This document shows, one piece after another, positions 13,101 through 25,800 of a stretch of 64,000 bases of DNA; positions within the stretch are counted from its first letter, which is position 1; each line of letters begins with the position of its first letter. This stretch comes from Centropus unirufus. Lineage: Eukaryota; Chordata; Aves; Cuculiformes; Centropidae. The position numbers and the translations under genes are program-made. The stretch is from assembly GCA_013397695.1 (NCBI GenBank), contig VYZI01000012.1, positions 5,219,040 through 5,283,039 on the forward strand, given 5' to 3'. The notes under the pieces are model-generated. The model saw only the letters and a list, made by a program, of their open reading frames with translations, was not told the origin of the DNA and ran no database searches.

Positions 13101-16100
13101 GTATTTATTGTTGATCACTGGGAACGATTTGTCAGAATATTCTGAATGCAGTCTATGTAAGAAGTAAGCAACAAGAAGTAATACATTTCTATAAATATGG
13201 ATGATAACTCTTATTTATATGCTAGGAAAAATCAGTTTGATAACAAGTAGGCATACGATTGGCTTTCTTAGGACATGAGAGTTAACAAGTAGTCTTTTAA
13301 ATTTGTGTCTCTACATAATATTTGAAGTCTAGCCTTTTTCTTTTAAAGGTGGTAGTAAGTACATGGAGCTAATGCTGCTCTGTCTTGGGTGTTTCTGAAT
13401 ATTTAGCTTCGTAAAATTATCTCTCTTCCCAGTGAAGTCCTTGGCCCATAGGAAGAGCCCTGGAGAGCAGTGTTTTTCACTGTCCATTATTATTCAAGTC
13501 ATCCTGAGTTCAGGCACTGTGTTTCTTTATCAACCTGTACTACATAGTGCTTTTTCAAAACAAAAATATTATTCTGCAGTAGATGATGAATTTAAGAAAA
13601 AAGACTTGCTTTTGTACTTAACTATCAAATCTCATATAGTATTCTTTGCTGGGCTTGACTTTTCAGCATGGGTAGCTTGCTTTGCGGTTCTCTGCGCTGT
13701 AATCCCCTTGATCTCAACACGTCCATGCACAAGAGAAGAATATATTTATAGTAGTAACTATTTTGTATATATGACTTTTTAGCGCACATTATAAAATTTC
13801 TGAAGTTGATTTGACTGGGAATAAGAGGCTTTGCTATCAGGTATAGTGTTGAAAGTAGTGTCACACAGTATATACAGTGTGTAATATATCCAATTAGGCA
13901 TTTTTAATGACTCGTGTGTCTTGGAAGTTTATACGCTCCTGCAGTCAGTCAGGATTCAGCCTTTTCTTTTGTACAAAAACAAGGTGACAAACCACAGGCA
14001 GAATTAAGAAAAAAGAACAATTTCATGATAAAGTTAAAAGTGAAGTTTAAAAATTTCTTTAGTTGTTTCTAACTCCAGTTTCTCTTAGTAAATAAATAAA
14101 AGTGATGTACAATAAACTGCATAGTGGTATGCATGTTTGTGTGACAGATGGCATACTTCATACACTAGGTTGTGCTTAGATGGCTGTTCAAAAGTACTTG
14201 CAATGCTTTTCAGTATTTCATTTTTTTAGATAAAGTAAAACAAAAGAGAAGTTTGTCTCACCTTCTTTGTTTAAGCAGCTTTTTAAGAACCTTTGGTTCT
14301 TTTTGAGAAGTACTGTACTACAAAAAGTGAAGCACAGTGCATGTTGGAATGATGTCTTTCTTCAAAGGCTGCACAGGACAAAACCAATCTTAAAACAAGA
14401 AGCATATTTTTAAGCTTAATTTTGGAGTGTCTTTTCCAAGTCCATTCAAGTAATTAACATATTAACACACATTTACAATCCTTTATCTCGGGTAGTATAT
14501 GTAAATATCAGTGGGATGAACAATACATAAGTTGAAGGTGCATCTATCAACATAATTAGTCACATTATTCCGTTGCCATGTCTTGTGATACTTTGGAATT
14601 AGTTATTTTACATCCTTCTCTAATACTAATAAAAAATACATTAGCATTTACTCATTCATATAATCATATTATGTAAAAAAAGTGCCCAAGAACTTTTAAT
14701 CTTTATGAATCATTCACCAGCATTCGTTATGAAGAATTTCTAAATTAAATAGATTCATCAGGTCTGGACATTGATCAGTGCTAGCTCACACAGTTAAGAC
14801 TCAGGTTGTAAGCCTAACAGATTTTCATGAAAACTGACACTATTTTTGGTGTATTAGTGTTTGGTGTATGGTGTTGCCAGACACTAGTATAATTCATGTG
14901 GCTTTACCTTCAAATGTGAAACAAAAGAGCAGAGAGCTTTAAGTTTTCTTTATGGTAACAAGAGTACCGTAACATTTGTCAAGAAAATAGTGTCTCTGTA
15001 AATCAGAATTCAGTAAGTCGATTTCTCTGGTTCACATTCACTGTGAAAAGAAGCTGTTCACCTCCCACTCTAAATCATTTTCCCTTTACCAGCTGGAGAA
15101 GATCAGGATAAAATGGACCCATCCCTTTTTTCAGTCCCTGGTGGTGCTGATGATCCAGCAGTTGTTTTTCATTCAAACCACATGTTGAATAAGTGAAGAG
15201 GAGGAAATACATGCTGGTCATAGGTCAGGTGCAACACAGAGTTTATTCAGATTTATTTTCTTTGTAGCATCTGTTATCCTGCATTTAAAGCCATTGAATG
15301 TTGTTTTGCTTCCAGTTATTTTGAGGTGGGTTTTCTTAAATAATGACATTTTGGGTTCTGGCATATCCTACTGGGCAGACATTCAGCCTTCAGAGCTTTA
15401 GAAAAAGCCTGATTCTGCAGATAACTGCAGCCGACTGGCTCTTCAGAAATTAAACTCCCTCATGATCTCCTCGAGTGGAAATTGACCCTCTTTGTTTGTG
15501 GCCTCAAATATAGACGACTAAGCCATAAAAAAAGAACCTGGAAAAATATTAGGGTGATAATGGGGAGCTGGGGTTAAGAAGTCCACTTATCGCTACTTGA
15601 GTGTGTAGGGGAGAAAGAGGAGGAAGGAGCACAAATACACTGCAATCTACACATGTGAATTTAATTTTTAAGCAGGTATAGGTTATGAGGTTATAAAGGT
15701 TTCAGTTTTCTAGTGGTAACTTATATGTGTATTTAATTTATATCCTGTTAGAAGTACTGCAGTGCTCATTGCTTACAACTGAAGAATAAGGAAAAGTGAC
15801 TATATATATCAATATCAGCTTTATTTGTTGTCTTTATTACACAAACACTTCTGGTAGTGTTTTTATAGCTCTGGCTAAATTATGAATGGTATCCTGTTGG
15901 TTGGGAATTTGAAGGCAATAATTCCAAATTGTCTTAAATATGCCAACCAGCCAAGACTAAATACTCATTTACAGAAGCTATTTTGCAGATTTATAGCTAA
16001 TATTTTTTCCTATTTTTTTGTATCACTACAATTTAAGCTCGGTTTTCTACAACTTGCCAACATTATAAAATCTATTAGGATTAGAATTAATACCTTACTG

Positions 16101-16239
16101 TGTGTTAAATTAAAATTGACAGGATTCAGCTTGCAGAAAAGAGGAATCCCAAATGGGCATAAGGAGGGTGGGAGGAAGTGGGAAGGGGAGAAAGAAGTAA
16201 ATTTTTCACAACAGAAGTAATTAAGCACCAGAGTAGCTT

Positions 16240-16392
16240 CTCAACAGTGGCTGTGCAGTCTCTATCAGTTAAGATTTTTAAACTGGACTGGACAAGGCAC
16301 TGAGCAACATGATTTAACTTTGAAGTTAACCCTGCTTTGAACTGGAGATTGAACTAGGTGTACTAGGAGGGCTTTTGCAATATAAGTTTTTC
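16240..16392 (+). repeat. CR1-type LINE 3' fragment, sense to EFL1
   Basis: The text resembles the 3' region of avian CR1 elements in forward orientation: a tgtgcagtctctatc block, then ctggactggacaaggc and actgagcaac, and a degraded end resembling the consensus ..CCTGCTTTGA..GGACTAG. It is 5'-truncated and diverged, as is usual for CR1. It lies about 370 bases upstream of the first visible EFL1 exon. Confidence 0.75.
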
Positions 16393-16764
16393 CGAATTTA
16401 ATCCACCAAAGCCAATTCTGAACTGTACGAAGGATTGGGCATATTAGAAGGGAGAGAAGTCCATATGTTCTTTCTGTTCTTCAGAGTTATAAAAGTGCCT
16501 TTTTAAAATACAGAGGGATTGCAATGGGAGCTGTGAGACTGAAAATCAGATATCATACCAGAGACTGATTAGCCAGATTATGCACATATACATTTTACCA
16601 GGTACTTTATATGAACAGTGAGGAATTTTTAATCTGATTATTGTAATTAGAATAATTCAGCTTTGTTTTAGCTTGGTGATCATGTCTTTTGTCTCATTTA
16701 ATATATCACAGTGGGCGATTTGTAGTTTTATTTTGCTTTCCTTTTTTTCCCCAATTTCTGTTAG

Positions 16765-16896
16765 GAATAGGAGGCCTGCAAGATTTTGTGCTGAAATCTG
16801 CAACACTGTCAACATCGCCAGCTTGTCCACCATTTACACCTCTCAACTTTGAAGCTACACCGATTGTGCGGGTAGCTGTTGAACCGAAACACCCAA
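16765..16896 (+). CDS. EFL1: EFL1 exon: end of domain II into domain III
   Basis: This 132-bp exon is phase 1 at both ends. The acceptor is a long pyrimidine tract ending in ctgttag (AG at 16763-16764), and the donor is CCCAA|GTAAGT at 16897. The first codon is split, and a G from the upstream exon would restore Gly. It encodes the stretch starting IGGLQDFVLKSATL, which aligns with the end of eEF2 domain II, then NFEATPIVRVAVEPKHP, the start of domain III. The split Ser codon (A|GT) is completed by the next exon. This is the first EFL1 exon visible in the window. Confidence 0.96.
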
Positions 16897-19800
16897 GTAA
16901 GTTTAAAGGAGAATGAGGGTGGTTTTAGAAATTTACTAGGTAGCAATGCAGCTTCCCACTCTTAGTGGCCTGGTTAGTTTTAATCTGTCCCTTGAATCAG
17001 AGACTAACCCCATCTAGAATGGATATATATGTTGTCTAGAGGTGATGAAGCTGTATTATTCTTAACTGTGGCTTAATTTCTCCTCCATGGTAACTTACGG
17101 TTTGAACTAAATTTGTTTGAGGGACAGAAGCCTCAGAGGTAGCAATACTTGCAAAAGTTTTCCTGAAAATCAGCTGCTGCTTACAATAACAGAAAGATAA
17201 GCAAAGTTTGGTCATTCCAAGCTCAACTTGAAAGCAATCAACTGCGCGGTGGGCTGCATATACTCAAGGTGGCCCTAGCACATTGTCGTGTGGGGGTGCC
17301 TTGGATTTCCACAGCAAACTTGCTTCAAGAATGTATCTGCTGATTTGGGAAAACAACTCCAATAGAAATTATATCCCTGGGTATTCTTACAAAATTACTG
17401 TATGCCTTACCATTAATTTCAAAATATTCATGTGTCGTTACCATAGGCTCTATGGAGGGGAGCAGGGGGCGATATTACCTCTTCTTCAGTCTCGGTGTGC
17501 TTAAATGGAGAAGGCAAGGTTGAAAGGTTGAACTCTGTTGGCCGTGTGAACTGATATAGTGGGGATTTTCCACTGTTTGTTTATTTTTATGTCTGGATAC
17601 TCTTCAATTATACCCTTACTACCTTAGCATTAAACATAAAATATCATATTCCTTTTAATAATCTCCAAGTGAATGACAAGTTTAATGTCACTTTTCCTTC
17701 TGAATGTGCATTACTACAAAGCCTGGGGTATTCTTTAACCCATGGGTAAATTAAGAAAAAAGGTTCATAATTATTCTTTTTTAAATTGTATTAATTGGAG
17801 AGGGCTGCTGACATGAGGTGTTTATGCAGAGCTTTCATGTTATCCAGCCAAATTGGACTCAGCTGTGGTTGTTCATTCTCCATTAACTTTAAGGCAACTC
17901 TTTTTAAACACCTTCATTTTAGGGACAGCTGTGTTTTGTTTCACTGAAAAGCTCTCACATTCCTGATATTTTCCCTTTTCAGGTTGTAAAGCAGTAAATC
18001 TTTTCACTGGCTTCCAGCTAGTTTAAATCCTTCCTGTGCTTCGCTCACTTTTATGCCTTCTAAGTAATCCATATGGAGTAAATTTTGCTTTTATTTTAGT
18101 AAAGTTAACATGTTGTTATTTATGTCTTTGGAGCATTTCAAGCATTAGCAATTTACAGGTTGCTGCACTTAGCCATGGATTATTGCAAAGAAATAGTTAT
18201 TTACTGGAAGATTACTTTAAACAGTTGTAATAAATAAGAACGGTTCTGTCTCTTGATAATTTGTGAAAATGAGGAGTGAAATCTTGAAATTTTTAATCAC
18301 GTTGTATCAATAACATTCAAATTTTATTGGTTGTGAGTTTTTTATGAGCTGTATCTGTACTTAATTGTATATAGAAAGCAGGATAACAGTCAGTGAATAG
18401 CTAGCTTGGCATACTAAACCTGCTGCAAAACAATGTGGAACAAAAATGTACAATCCATTCGAATGTGTACCATGGTCATGACTGTGTAATGTGAATTTTA
18501 TCAGCAGCACATAAATTCTTGGTGATAAATTAGGAGTATAACTTATGTCTTCACTTGCTCCTCTTAAACCATACCACACTTCGTGAGTCATAACTAGAAA
18601 TTTGCCCACAGAAAGACCCCAGAACTTAGCTGAAAGTTTTTGAATATTCCTAAAATAGGTATTAGTGATTAGACGTCCATATCTGGGTGTTATTATGTCT
18701 CACCTCAAGTATTCCTTCTTCACTATTCCTTTGTTACTAATACCTTATTTCACCAGGTGATATGCCTCAGCTGGTCAGAGGAATGAAGCTCTTAAACCAA
18801 GCTGATCCTTGCGTGCAAGTTTTAATCCAGGAGACAGGGGAGCATGTGCTTGTGACAGCAGGAGAAGTTCATCTTCAGCGTTGCTTGGATGACCTGAAAG
18901 AAAGGTGAGAAGGGCAAAGAGGAAGAAATAATTTTAGTTCAGTGGGTGTCTGTTGTATATCTTTGTCAGATGCATATCTTTGATTTATATTCTAGTAAAA
19001 CAGAAGATTAACCCACCAACAGTTTTTACATTGGATCAGAAATGTACCTTTTTGTAGCTATAAAATTACCTGCTGTTAAAAGTTAACTTCTCGAGTGTGA
19101 GGAGGAAAAGTTGTGGTCTGAAATGTTAGTTACATCAGCTTTAGGTGTGTTTCTGTAGAAATGTTTGACCTCTAAATGCCCCTAGTTTGGAATAGCAAGT
19201 TGTGAAGTAAGGATTGTGACCGCATATGTCTCAAACTCAATCCTCAGTGTCTCAGTCTCCCCTAAAATGTGACCCACAAGTTTTTCCCCCAAAATACTGG
19301 GAAAAATTGTTCAAAATACTTAAGTAACACTTGAAGTAGTGGGGCAGGATTCTGCACTTAGTATCTTTCATAATGGTATCTGCTGATTTTTGAAGAGTTG
19401 ACATTTTGGAGCAGTTACAGAAACTGAGGCAGTTCTGCTGAATTGAAACTACACTTGATTGTCTTTGTCAAGATTTTAATGAAACTTTTCAAAAGCACAT
19501 GTTTCATTTTAGATTTCCCAGTATGTATTTAGAAAATTATGTTCAAGTGATACTTATTGTCTAAGATTTGAAGAGACATGGAAACAAATAAAAGATCAGT
19601 CATCCATGTTTATCTGAGTGATTTAATATGGATGTTCTGCTTAATTTGCCTAAATTAATTCTTATTTTTCTTCCTAAATAGCTCTTTTAGAATGGAGTAA
19701 TAAATTAGACTTTCTAACTTTGAACATTTTATTTTCTGCAATTTAACAAAGAAATTTGTATTACTTTCTGTCCAAAGAGCATTGCAAATAATAGCACAAG

Positions 19801-22800
19801 GGGATTAAATTATCCTGCTCAGAATGAGAAACAAAGAGACTGAAGATGGTGGTGGTAGTGTGGCATTTTTTTTAGTATAATACAAGAGCATGCAAAAAAT
19901 GCAAAAAGGATAGATCTGGTTTTGAGTCCCATAGAAACAAGGCTTAAAAATATGTTTGCTTTTTCTCTGCAACTTTATTATCCTTCTCTCAAAATTACCA
20001 GAACTAAGGAAATTTTGGTTAGTCCTCTTATTGTCATTTAATGAACCTGCTCAGACCTCATGAGTGCTTAAGAAGGATGCACGACTCTCAACTTTGACTC
20101 TGTCAAGATAAGTGTAATAAATCCTTATTCCCTTTTTCTTGCCATCACTCACAAGATTTGATATAGCAGTATATTTCAAATAATTCAGATAACTTTAAAA
20201 CATCGCTTTATATCGTGAAACTTAAAATAATTATCAGACTCAAAGGACAAACCTGTTTGTGTTAACTTAATGATGTTTGCCCACCTTAAGCAGTGCTTCC
20301 CTTCCATTCCTGTGTAAGAGTCCCTGGGAATTTTTATTCATGCTTAGTTGCAAGGAAAATCCAGACACAATTGTAGCTTGAGCGTTTTTTCTTCAAGTTG
20401 CACTGTTCTTGGAGTTTAGCCTAATAGCTTCTAAAATAATCTGGTTTAGAGCAATTTTTGAAGCCATGAATTGTATCTCAGATGAAAGCTTAGTGCAAGG
20501 TTTAATAAAAAGGGGGTTATAACTATCCAAGATTTAGCAAGTACAGAGAGAGATAATGTTAATCACCACTATTCCCGGACCTGTGAAGTATTTTGAATAA
20601 GTTGCTTTAGAGCTCCTAGGTCCTTGTAGTCCACAGTGCAAACCCTAGAGTGTTTGGTTGTTTCTTATGATTCAAATTCTGTAGGTTAAAACGGGTGAGT
20701 TACTTTGAGCTTTGGTTGGATACCCTTACCTGTGACTCCAGGTGGCCGTAGTTGTTTTGCTGCAGGCAGGTATTCAGCTACCAGCTTTCAGCTGTTGGTA
20801 CTTCAAATTAGAACTGAACGTTGAGGCAGAGTAGTGGCTCTTGTAAAAGTGATTACTCCAAAATATTTCAGCTTCAGAATGAGATGGAGCTGAGGTATGA
20901 AAGTCCCTGAATGTGTTGTATGAGCCTCACAGATGTCTGTGCTATCATGTAACTAACTCATGCTTTAAGCTGTGCATACTGGAAAACTATTTTCATTAAT
21001 GTGAGATATAGCAGCATAAAAAAACTAACTGCACCTCCTTTATAGGCATCAATGACTTATCCTTATCAAAACCCAAGCCTATTTGTGTAATAAAGTAGTT
21101 CTGTGGAAATATTCACAAGCAGGGATGTTGTATATTTAAAGGTAGAAAAACATCTGGGCCTTAGAAACATGTTATTCCAAATATGATCTTGTTTTCTGCA
21201 CCTGTTTAGAGTCTAATTCAGCTGGCAGTATGAACCATTATTATTTTATACTTCATACCCAAATGGTAAGCCAAAACACATTGTCCATTAGCTGTTGCTA
21301 GCTTGCTTTGTAGCACAGGTTGTAATTGTAGCAGTGAGATAATAATCATCAGAACATAATTTTTATAGATTATATAGATAGAAAAAACTGTTACAAATCT
21401 TTGATGACATAGGTTTATGATTTTACCAGTGCTTGGAACATTTCATTTCAAGAGAAGAGGTTTCCTGGGAGGTTTTGCTATGAGGCTTGTTTTTCCCCAT
21501 TAGATGAGGTGAAAAATACATGCTGTTTTCCAGGTCTGGAAGCTGAGGAAGCAGGCGTTTTCAACATTCCAATATCTCTAGCTGAGTTAAATCCTAAATG
21601 TATTTGAACAAGATGCTGATCATGTGCCCTTAGTATTCATCTATTTCCCAGTTTTAAAAACCCAGGGTTTTGCCATGGTGCCACTGGCAATTTTCAGCTC
21701 CTGTGATTACAGTAAACAGATAAAATACCGTACAGGATACTTTGAAATCATGCAGTTCTACTTGAAGATAAAACAGGTGATCCTTTATGAATAAATATGG
21801 AGATGTTTATTAAATAGATGAAAGAGCTAATGAATCAGACACTTCCTAGCTGGGTGGTAAAATAGCACATTGGCATACTCAAAGATGTGAAGCTTTTAGA
21901 GCATTTTAATCACTAGTAATTAATTTTCCTCATCTTGTGAAATACCTTTTAAAGTGTAGTGAGAGTTTTCCTGCAGAGTACTTGCTTCAAGATAAATAAT
22001 ACAAACTAATCTGAAAAAAATCGCTATTGCTTAATAGCATTTTTATGACAATGTATCCACTCCTTCATAATTGCACCTCTTCACTGTTACAAATTCCAGT
22101 ACTACAGCCTTGTTGAAACTTTTGTTGTTCATTTTTGTTGTGGTCTGCAGTATTTGCTTTTACCTAAGTGCTGTTATTTCCAACACAGATATTCTTCACT
22201 GTGTAGGATATTTCCCAGCTTAGTTTAAAAGACAAAAGAAAGCTTCTTAGGTTGTTAACTCTTCACCCAAAATAATTATTTTAAAAATTGCTAGCACTTT
22301 TCCAAAGCAGACCATAAATCAGTTATAGTTAAATGGCCTAAACTGCACTGGGAAGATCATTTCCTTTCTTTTGGCATAGAAAAAGACCAAAATCTTCACC
22401 TAAAATCTTAAACCTTTTATTTTGTGTATTCTGTGGTCCCTTAAAGACAGAGATTGAATTTATCTTTTCTTAATTGGTCCAGAAATAAGATTCATCCACA
22501 GCATTTAAAATGTGTTTGTTTTCTTCTGTTAGGAAATTTTATGATCTTTGAGAATCTCCCAATATAAACTCTTCCAACAAACTGAAAAGTATTTAGTGAC
22601 CTGAAATAATAAGAGATTCTGGTACTGAATTGATGGTTTCATTTTTGTTTGTTGTAAATGGTCATTTTACTATAATTATCTCCCATTGTTTCTTTTGTTT
22701 ATGTTTTAGTTTTGTATAAACCTCTACTTACATTACAACTTAATTAAAAAAAATGGTCACTTCATTTTTATTGAAGTGTCTGTACATAATAAAAGTCCTT

Positions 22801-25800
22801 GGGATGTATGAGGGAGAGGGATTTTGTTTGGCTTTATAGCAGATAAAGGCTGCTACTATTGGCAGGTCTACACTTGAAATAATTATCTGGCTATAATGAA
22901 TATGTCCCTATCTGGTGATACTCAGGAGTAGCTGTTTGACCTGAAATTTGTTCCCGTCTTCAAGCCAACTTAAAGGTATTCCAGTGCGGGCAGTCATTAA
23001 CTTCTGCCTTGAGAATATTGCCTTATATGTTTGTTTGTTACACGATCATGATGAATGATACTGTAGGTTTGCAAGGGGAAGTTTGGAGAAGGTTTCTACT
23101 AGCTAATGACAATATGAATCCACCAGGGGCTTTTCTTCCCTCTACACTAATGGTCCCCCTGCTTCTGGGTTGCGATGCTCGTTTTGTGCACAGTATTTGC
23201 ACAGATTGGACCAGCTGTGGCAGGAGGATGGAGAAAATGGGAGTATCAGTTCTCTGGGTGCTCTTAGATGCAGAGAGATTACTTGATTGGAACCCACAAA
23301 GTTATAGAACTGTGTCTCCACTATTCTTTACAAAAGCCTGTTCATCTTACCCAGCGCTTCATCTTCTCAGAGCATCTCAGTGTACGAAGAGATGTACTGG
23401 TTCAAATTAAGTGTTCATCTTGCTCAGTATCATTTCTGTGTCCGTGTGGCCCAGAGCAGGTATTTAGGGAGGAGTAAAACCAGAGTAACCGTAATGCTTT
23501 CCTGTCCCTTGATCGTTTTCAGTTCAGAGCCAGTTGTGGTTTGCTTGTCAGTTAATCTTGGTCAGCCTTCCCTACACCCCTCATGATTTTGTAGACCTCT
23601 GTTTTATCCTTGAAGCATCAGAAGGCTGCATGTACTTTCATACCTTTGATCATCCTTATTCTGTTTTTTTTTTCTAGTTCTGTTGTATCTCATTTGAGGG
23701 GGTGAACCAGTGATTTATGCAGAGGCACGGCAATGTTTCTTTTCTAAGAGTTTGCAATGTGTTATCTAGTAATCTGTGTGGCAGTCAGATTTATTCATGA
23801 ACATCTGTTCCATGTTAAGGCCACTGCCCTACCTCCCACCCCCAAGTATAAAAGCATGTTTGAAATCTTAAACTAATTTTTAAACTTTTTTTTATAGGTT
23901 TGCAAAGGTACAGATTAGTGTATCAGCACCAATTATACCATTCCGAGAGACAATAACAAGACCTCCAAAAGTTGACATGGTGAATGAGGAAATAGGAAAA
24001 CAGCAGAAAGTTGCTGTCATACACCAAACAAAAGAGGACCAAAATAAAATTCCTGAAGGAATTCAGGTCGATTCAGATGGCCTTGTTACAATATCAACTC
24101 CAAATAAACAAGCTACTCTCAGTGTAAGAGCCATGCCACTTCCAGAGGAGGTAACTCGGCTTCTTGAAGAAAACAGTGAATTAATTCGAACTATGGAGCA
24201 TCTCAACACATCTCTGAATGAAGATAAAAAAACCCATGAGGTAAATCAGAAGACTCTGGATAGGATCAAGGAGTTCAAAGAGAAGTTGGAACGAAATCTA
24301 CAAGGAAGGAAGTGGAGAAATGCTGTTGATCGTATCTGGTCATTTGGACCACGAAAGTGTGGGCCTAATATTTTGTTATATAATTTTGCAGGCTATAAAA
24401 GGTCTGTGTGGCAGTGCCTTGGGAATGCTGTGAGAGAAGTGAGTAAATATAGAGACTTTGACAACAGCATAGTGAGTGGATTTCAGCTGGCTACACTTTC
24501 AGGTCCCATGTGTGAGGAGCCCCTCATGGGTGTTTGTTTTACAGTAGAAAAATGGGAAATAAATAAAGTTGGAGAGATGCTGTCACCTAATAGTCAGGAT
24601 TCGGAGGAATGTGATGCCATGGAACATAAACAAAATGAAGATACTAATCTAACAAGCACTGATGACGTTTGCAGTGTGAATGAACAGGACAGCGGTGAAA
24701 GTGCTCCAAAATCACCTGAGAAAATTAGTAAACAAAAGGGAGAAGTTCTTGCAGGTTGTTATGGTCCCTTCTCTGGACAATTGATTGCCACCATGAAGGA
24801 AGCTTGTCGTTACGCTTTGCAAGCAAAACCGCAGAGGCTTATGGCAGCGATGTACACGTGTGAAATTATGGCCACTGCAGAAGTTTTAGGTAAGATAGAC
24901 AAAATAAACCTTTGTCAAGAATTTGCTTTCTGAGTTCCAAGGTGAATTTTATAAATTGGACTGAATCAGGAAGTATAACTTGATGAAAAGCCTTGTCAGA
25001 AGTTTTTGCAGTTGTCCAGTGGATTTGTACAATGACTGATGCCTGTAGTATATATTTATATATACTATTCTAAATGAAAATATAGCATTCAATGTTTTGC
25101 CTCATAAGTAAGCACTAGTTCCATGAAGAGATGAGGAAACCTCTGCTGTTTCTGAGTGCAGAATCCTAGTAAATGCCATTTCAAGATGTTTTAAGATGAT
25201 AATGAATATATAAGTAAAATTAAGAAAAAAGAGTGTCTTAAATTATTGTTAAAATCCAGTGGGTGATTGGGGTTTTTTTCAGTATTATCTGTGTCCTTCT
25301 GGTATGCAAGTTGCTCACTTTGCAGACTCAGTGCATACCAAATTTGTGTCACTTATATTACCTTACCACTTACACCTACTTAAACTTGTTTTTATGACCT
25401 ACTTATAAGACCACTTAACCTAGCATTTGTTCTTGGAGTTTTCCATGGGAGTTGCTTGCACACTGAATCCTACCCCGTGCACACAAATTTTCTTTAATGT
25501 TGACTTCCATCCAGTTTAAGCTGAGGGTAAATTTATTACACTAATCATGACAAATTATATTATATCCCACATGCAATAATTGAAGATGTGTATGCAGGGA
25601 ATACAGAACTCTTTTATCATGTTCACTTGCCATGCTGGAGTATCCACCAGAGATGTGGTGAACAGGACTTAAGTATGTTAAGGAGCAGGACTTCATACGT
25701 CTTTAAAGCGAGTCTGTTATGCACAGACTGATTCTGGATGTTGCAATACTGTAAGGCTGGTTTTGAAGTAGTATCATGGCTTCAAAATAATGGTTTAATT

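Larger units (their letters stand above)
1..16764 (+). other. Intron upstream of the first visible EFL1 exon
   Basis: AT-rich sequence with no EF-2-like coding block on either strand that I could find. It is best read as EFL1 intron, since the exon at 16765 begins mid-codon and must be joined to something further upstream. The open frames here (at most about 116 codons, 13432-13782) have no recognisable composition or motif. It contains a CR1 fragment near 16.24 kb, a short perfect inverted repeat at 7137-7157 and an exon-like stretch at 15093-15228. I see no promoter or RNA gene. The upstream boundary of the intron is not in the window. Confidence 0.8.

Noticed and set aside
23009..23586. 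133-codon plus-strand frame with two overlapping shorter frames, upstream of the large EFL1 exon
   Set aside because: No EF-2 or other domain, not in phase with the splice junctions, no adjoining strong donor; it lies wholly within a well-defined GT-AG intron.
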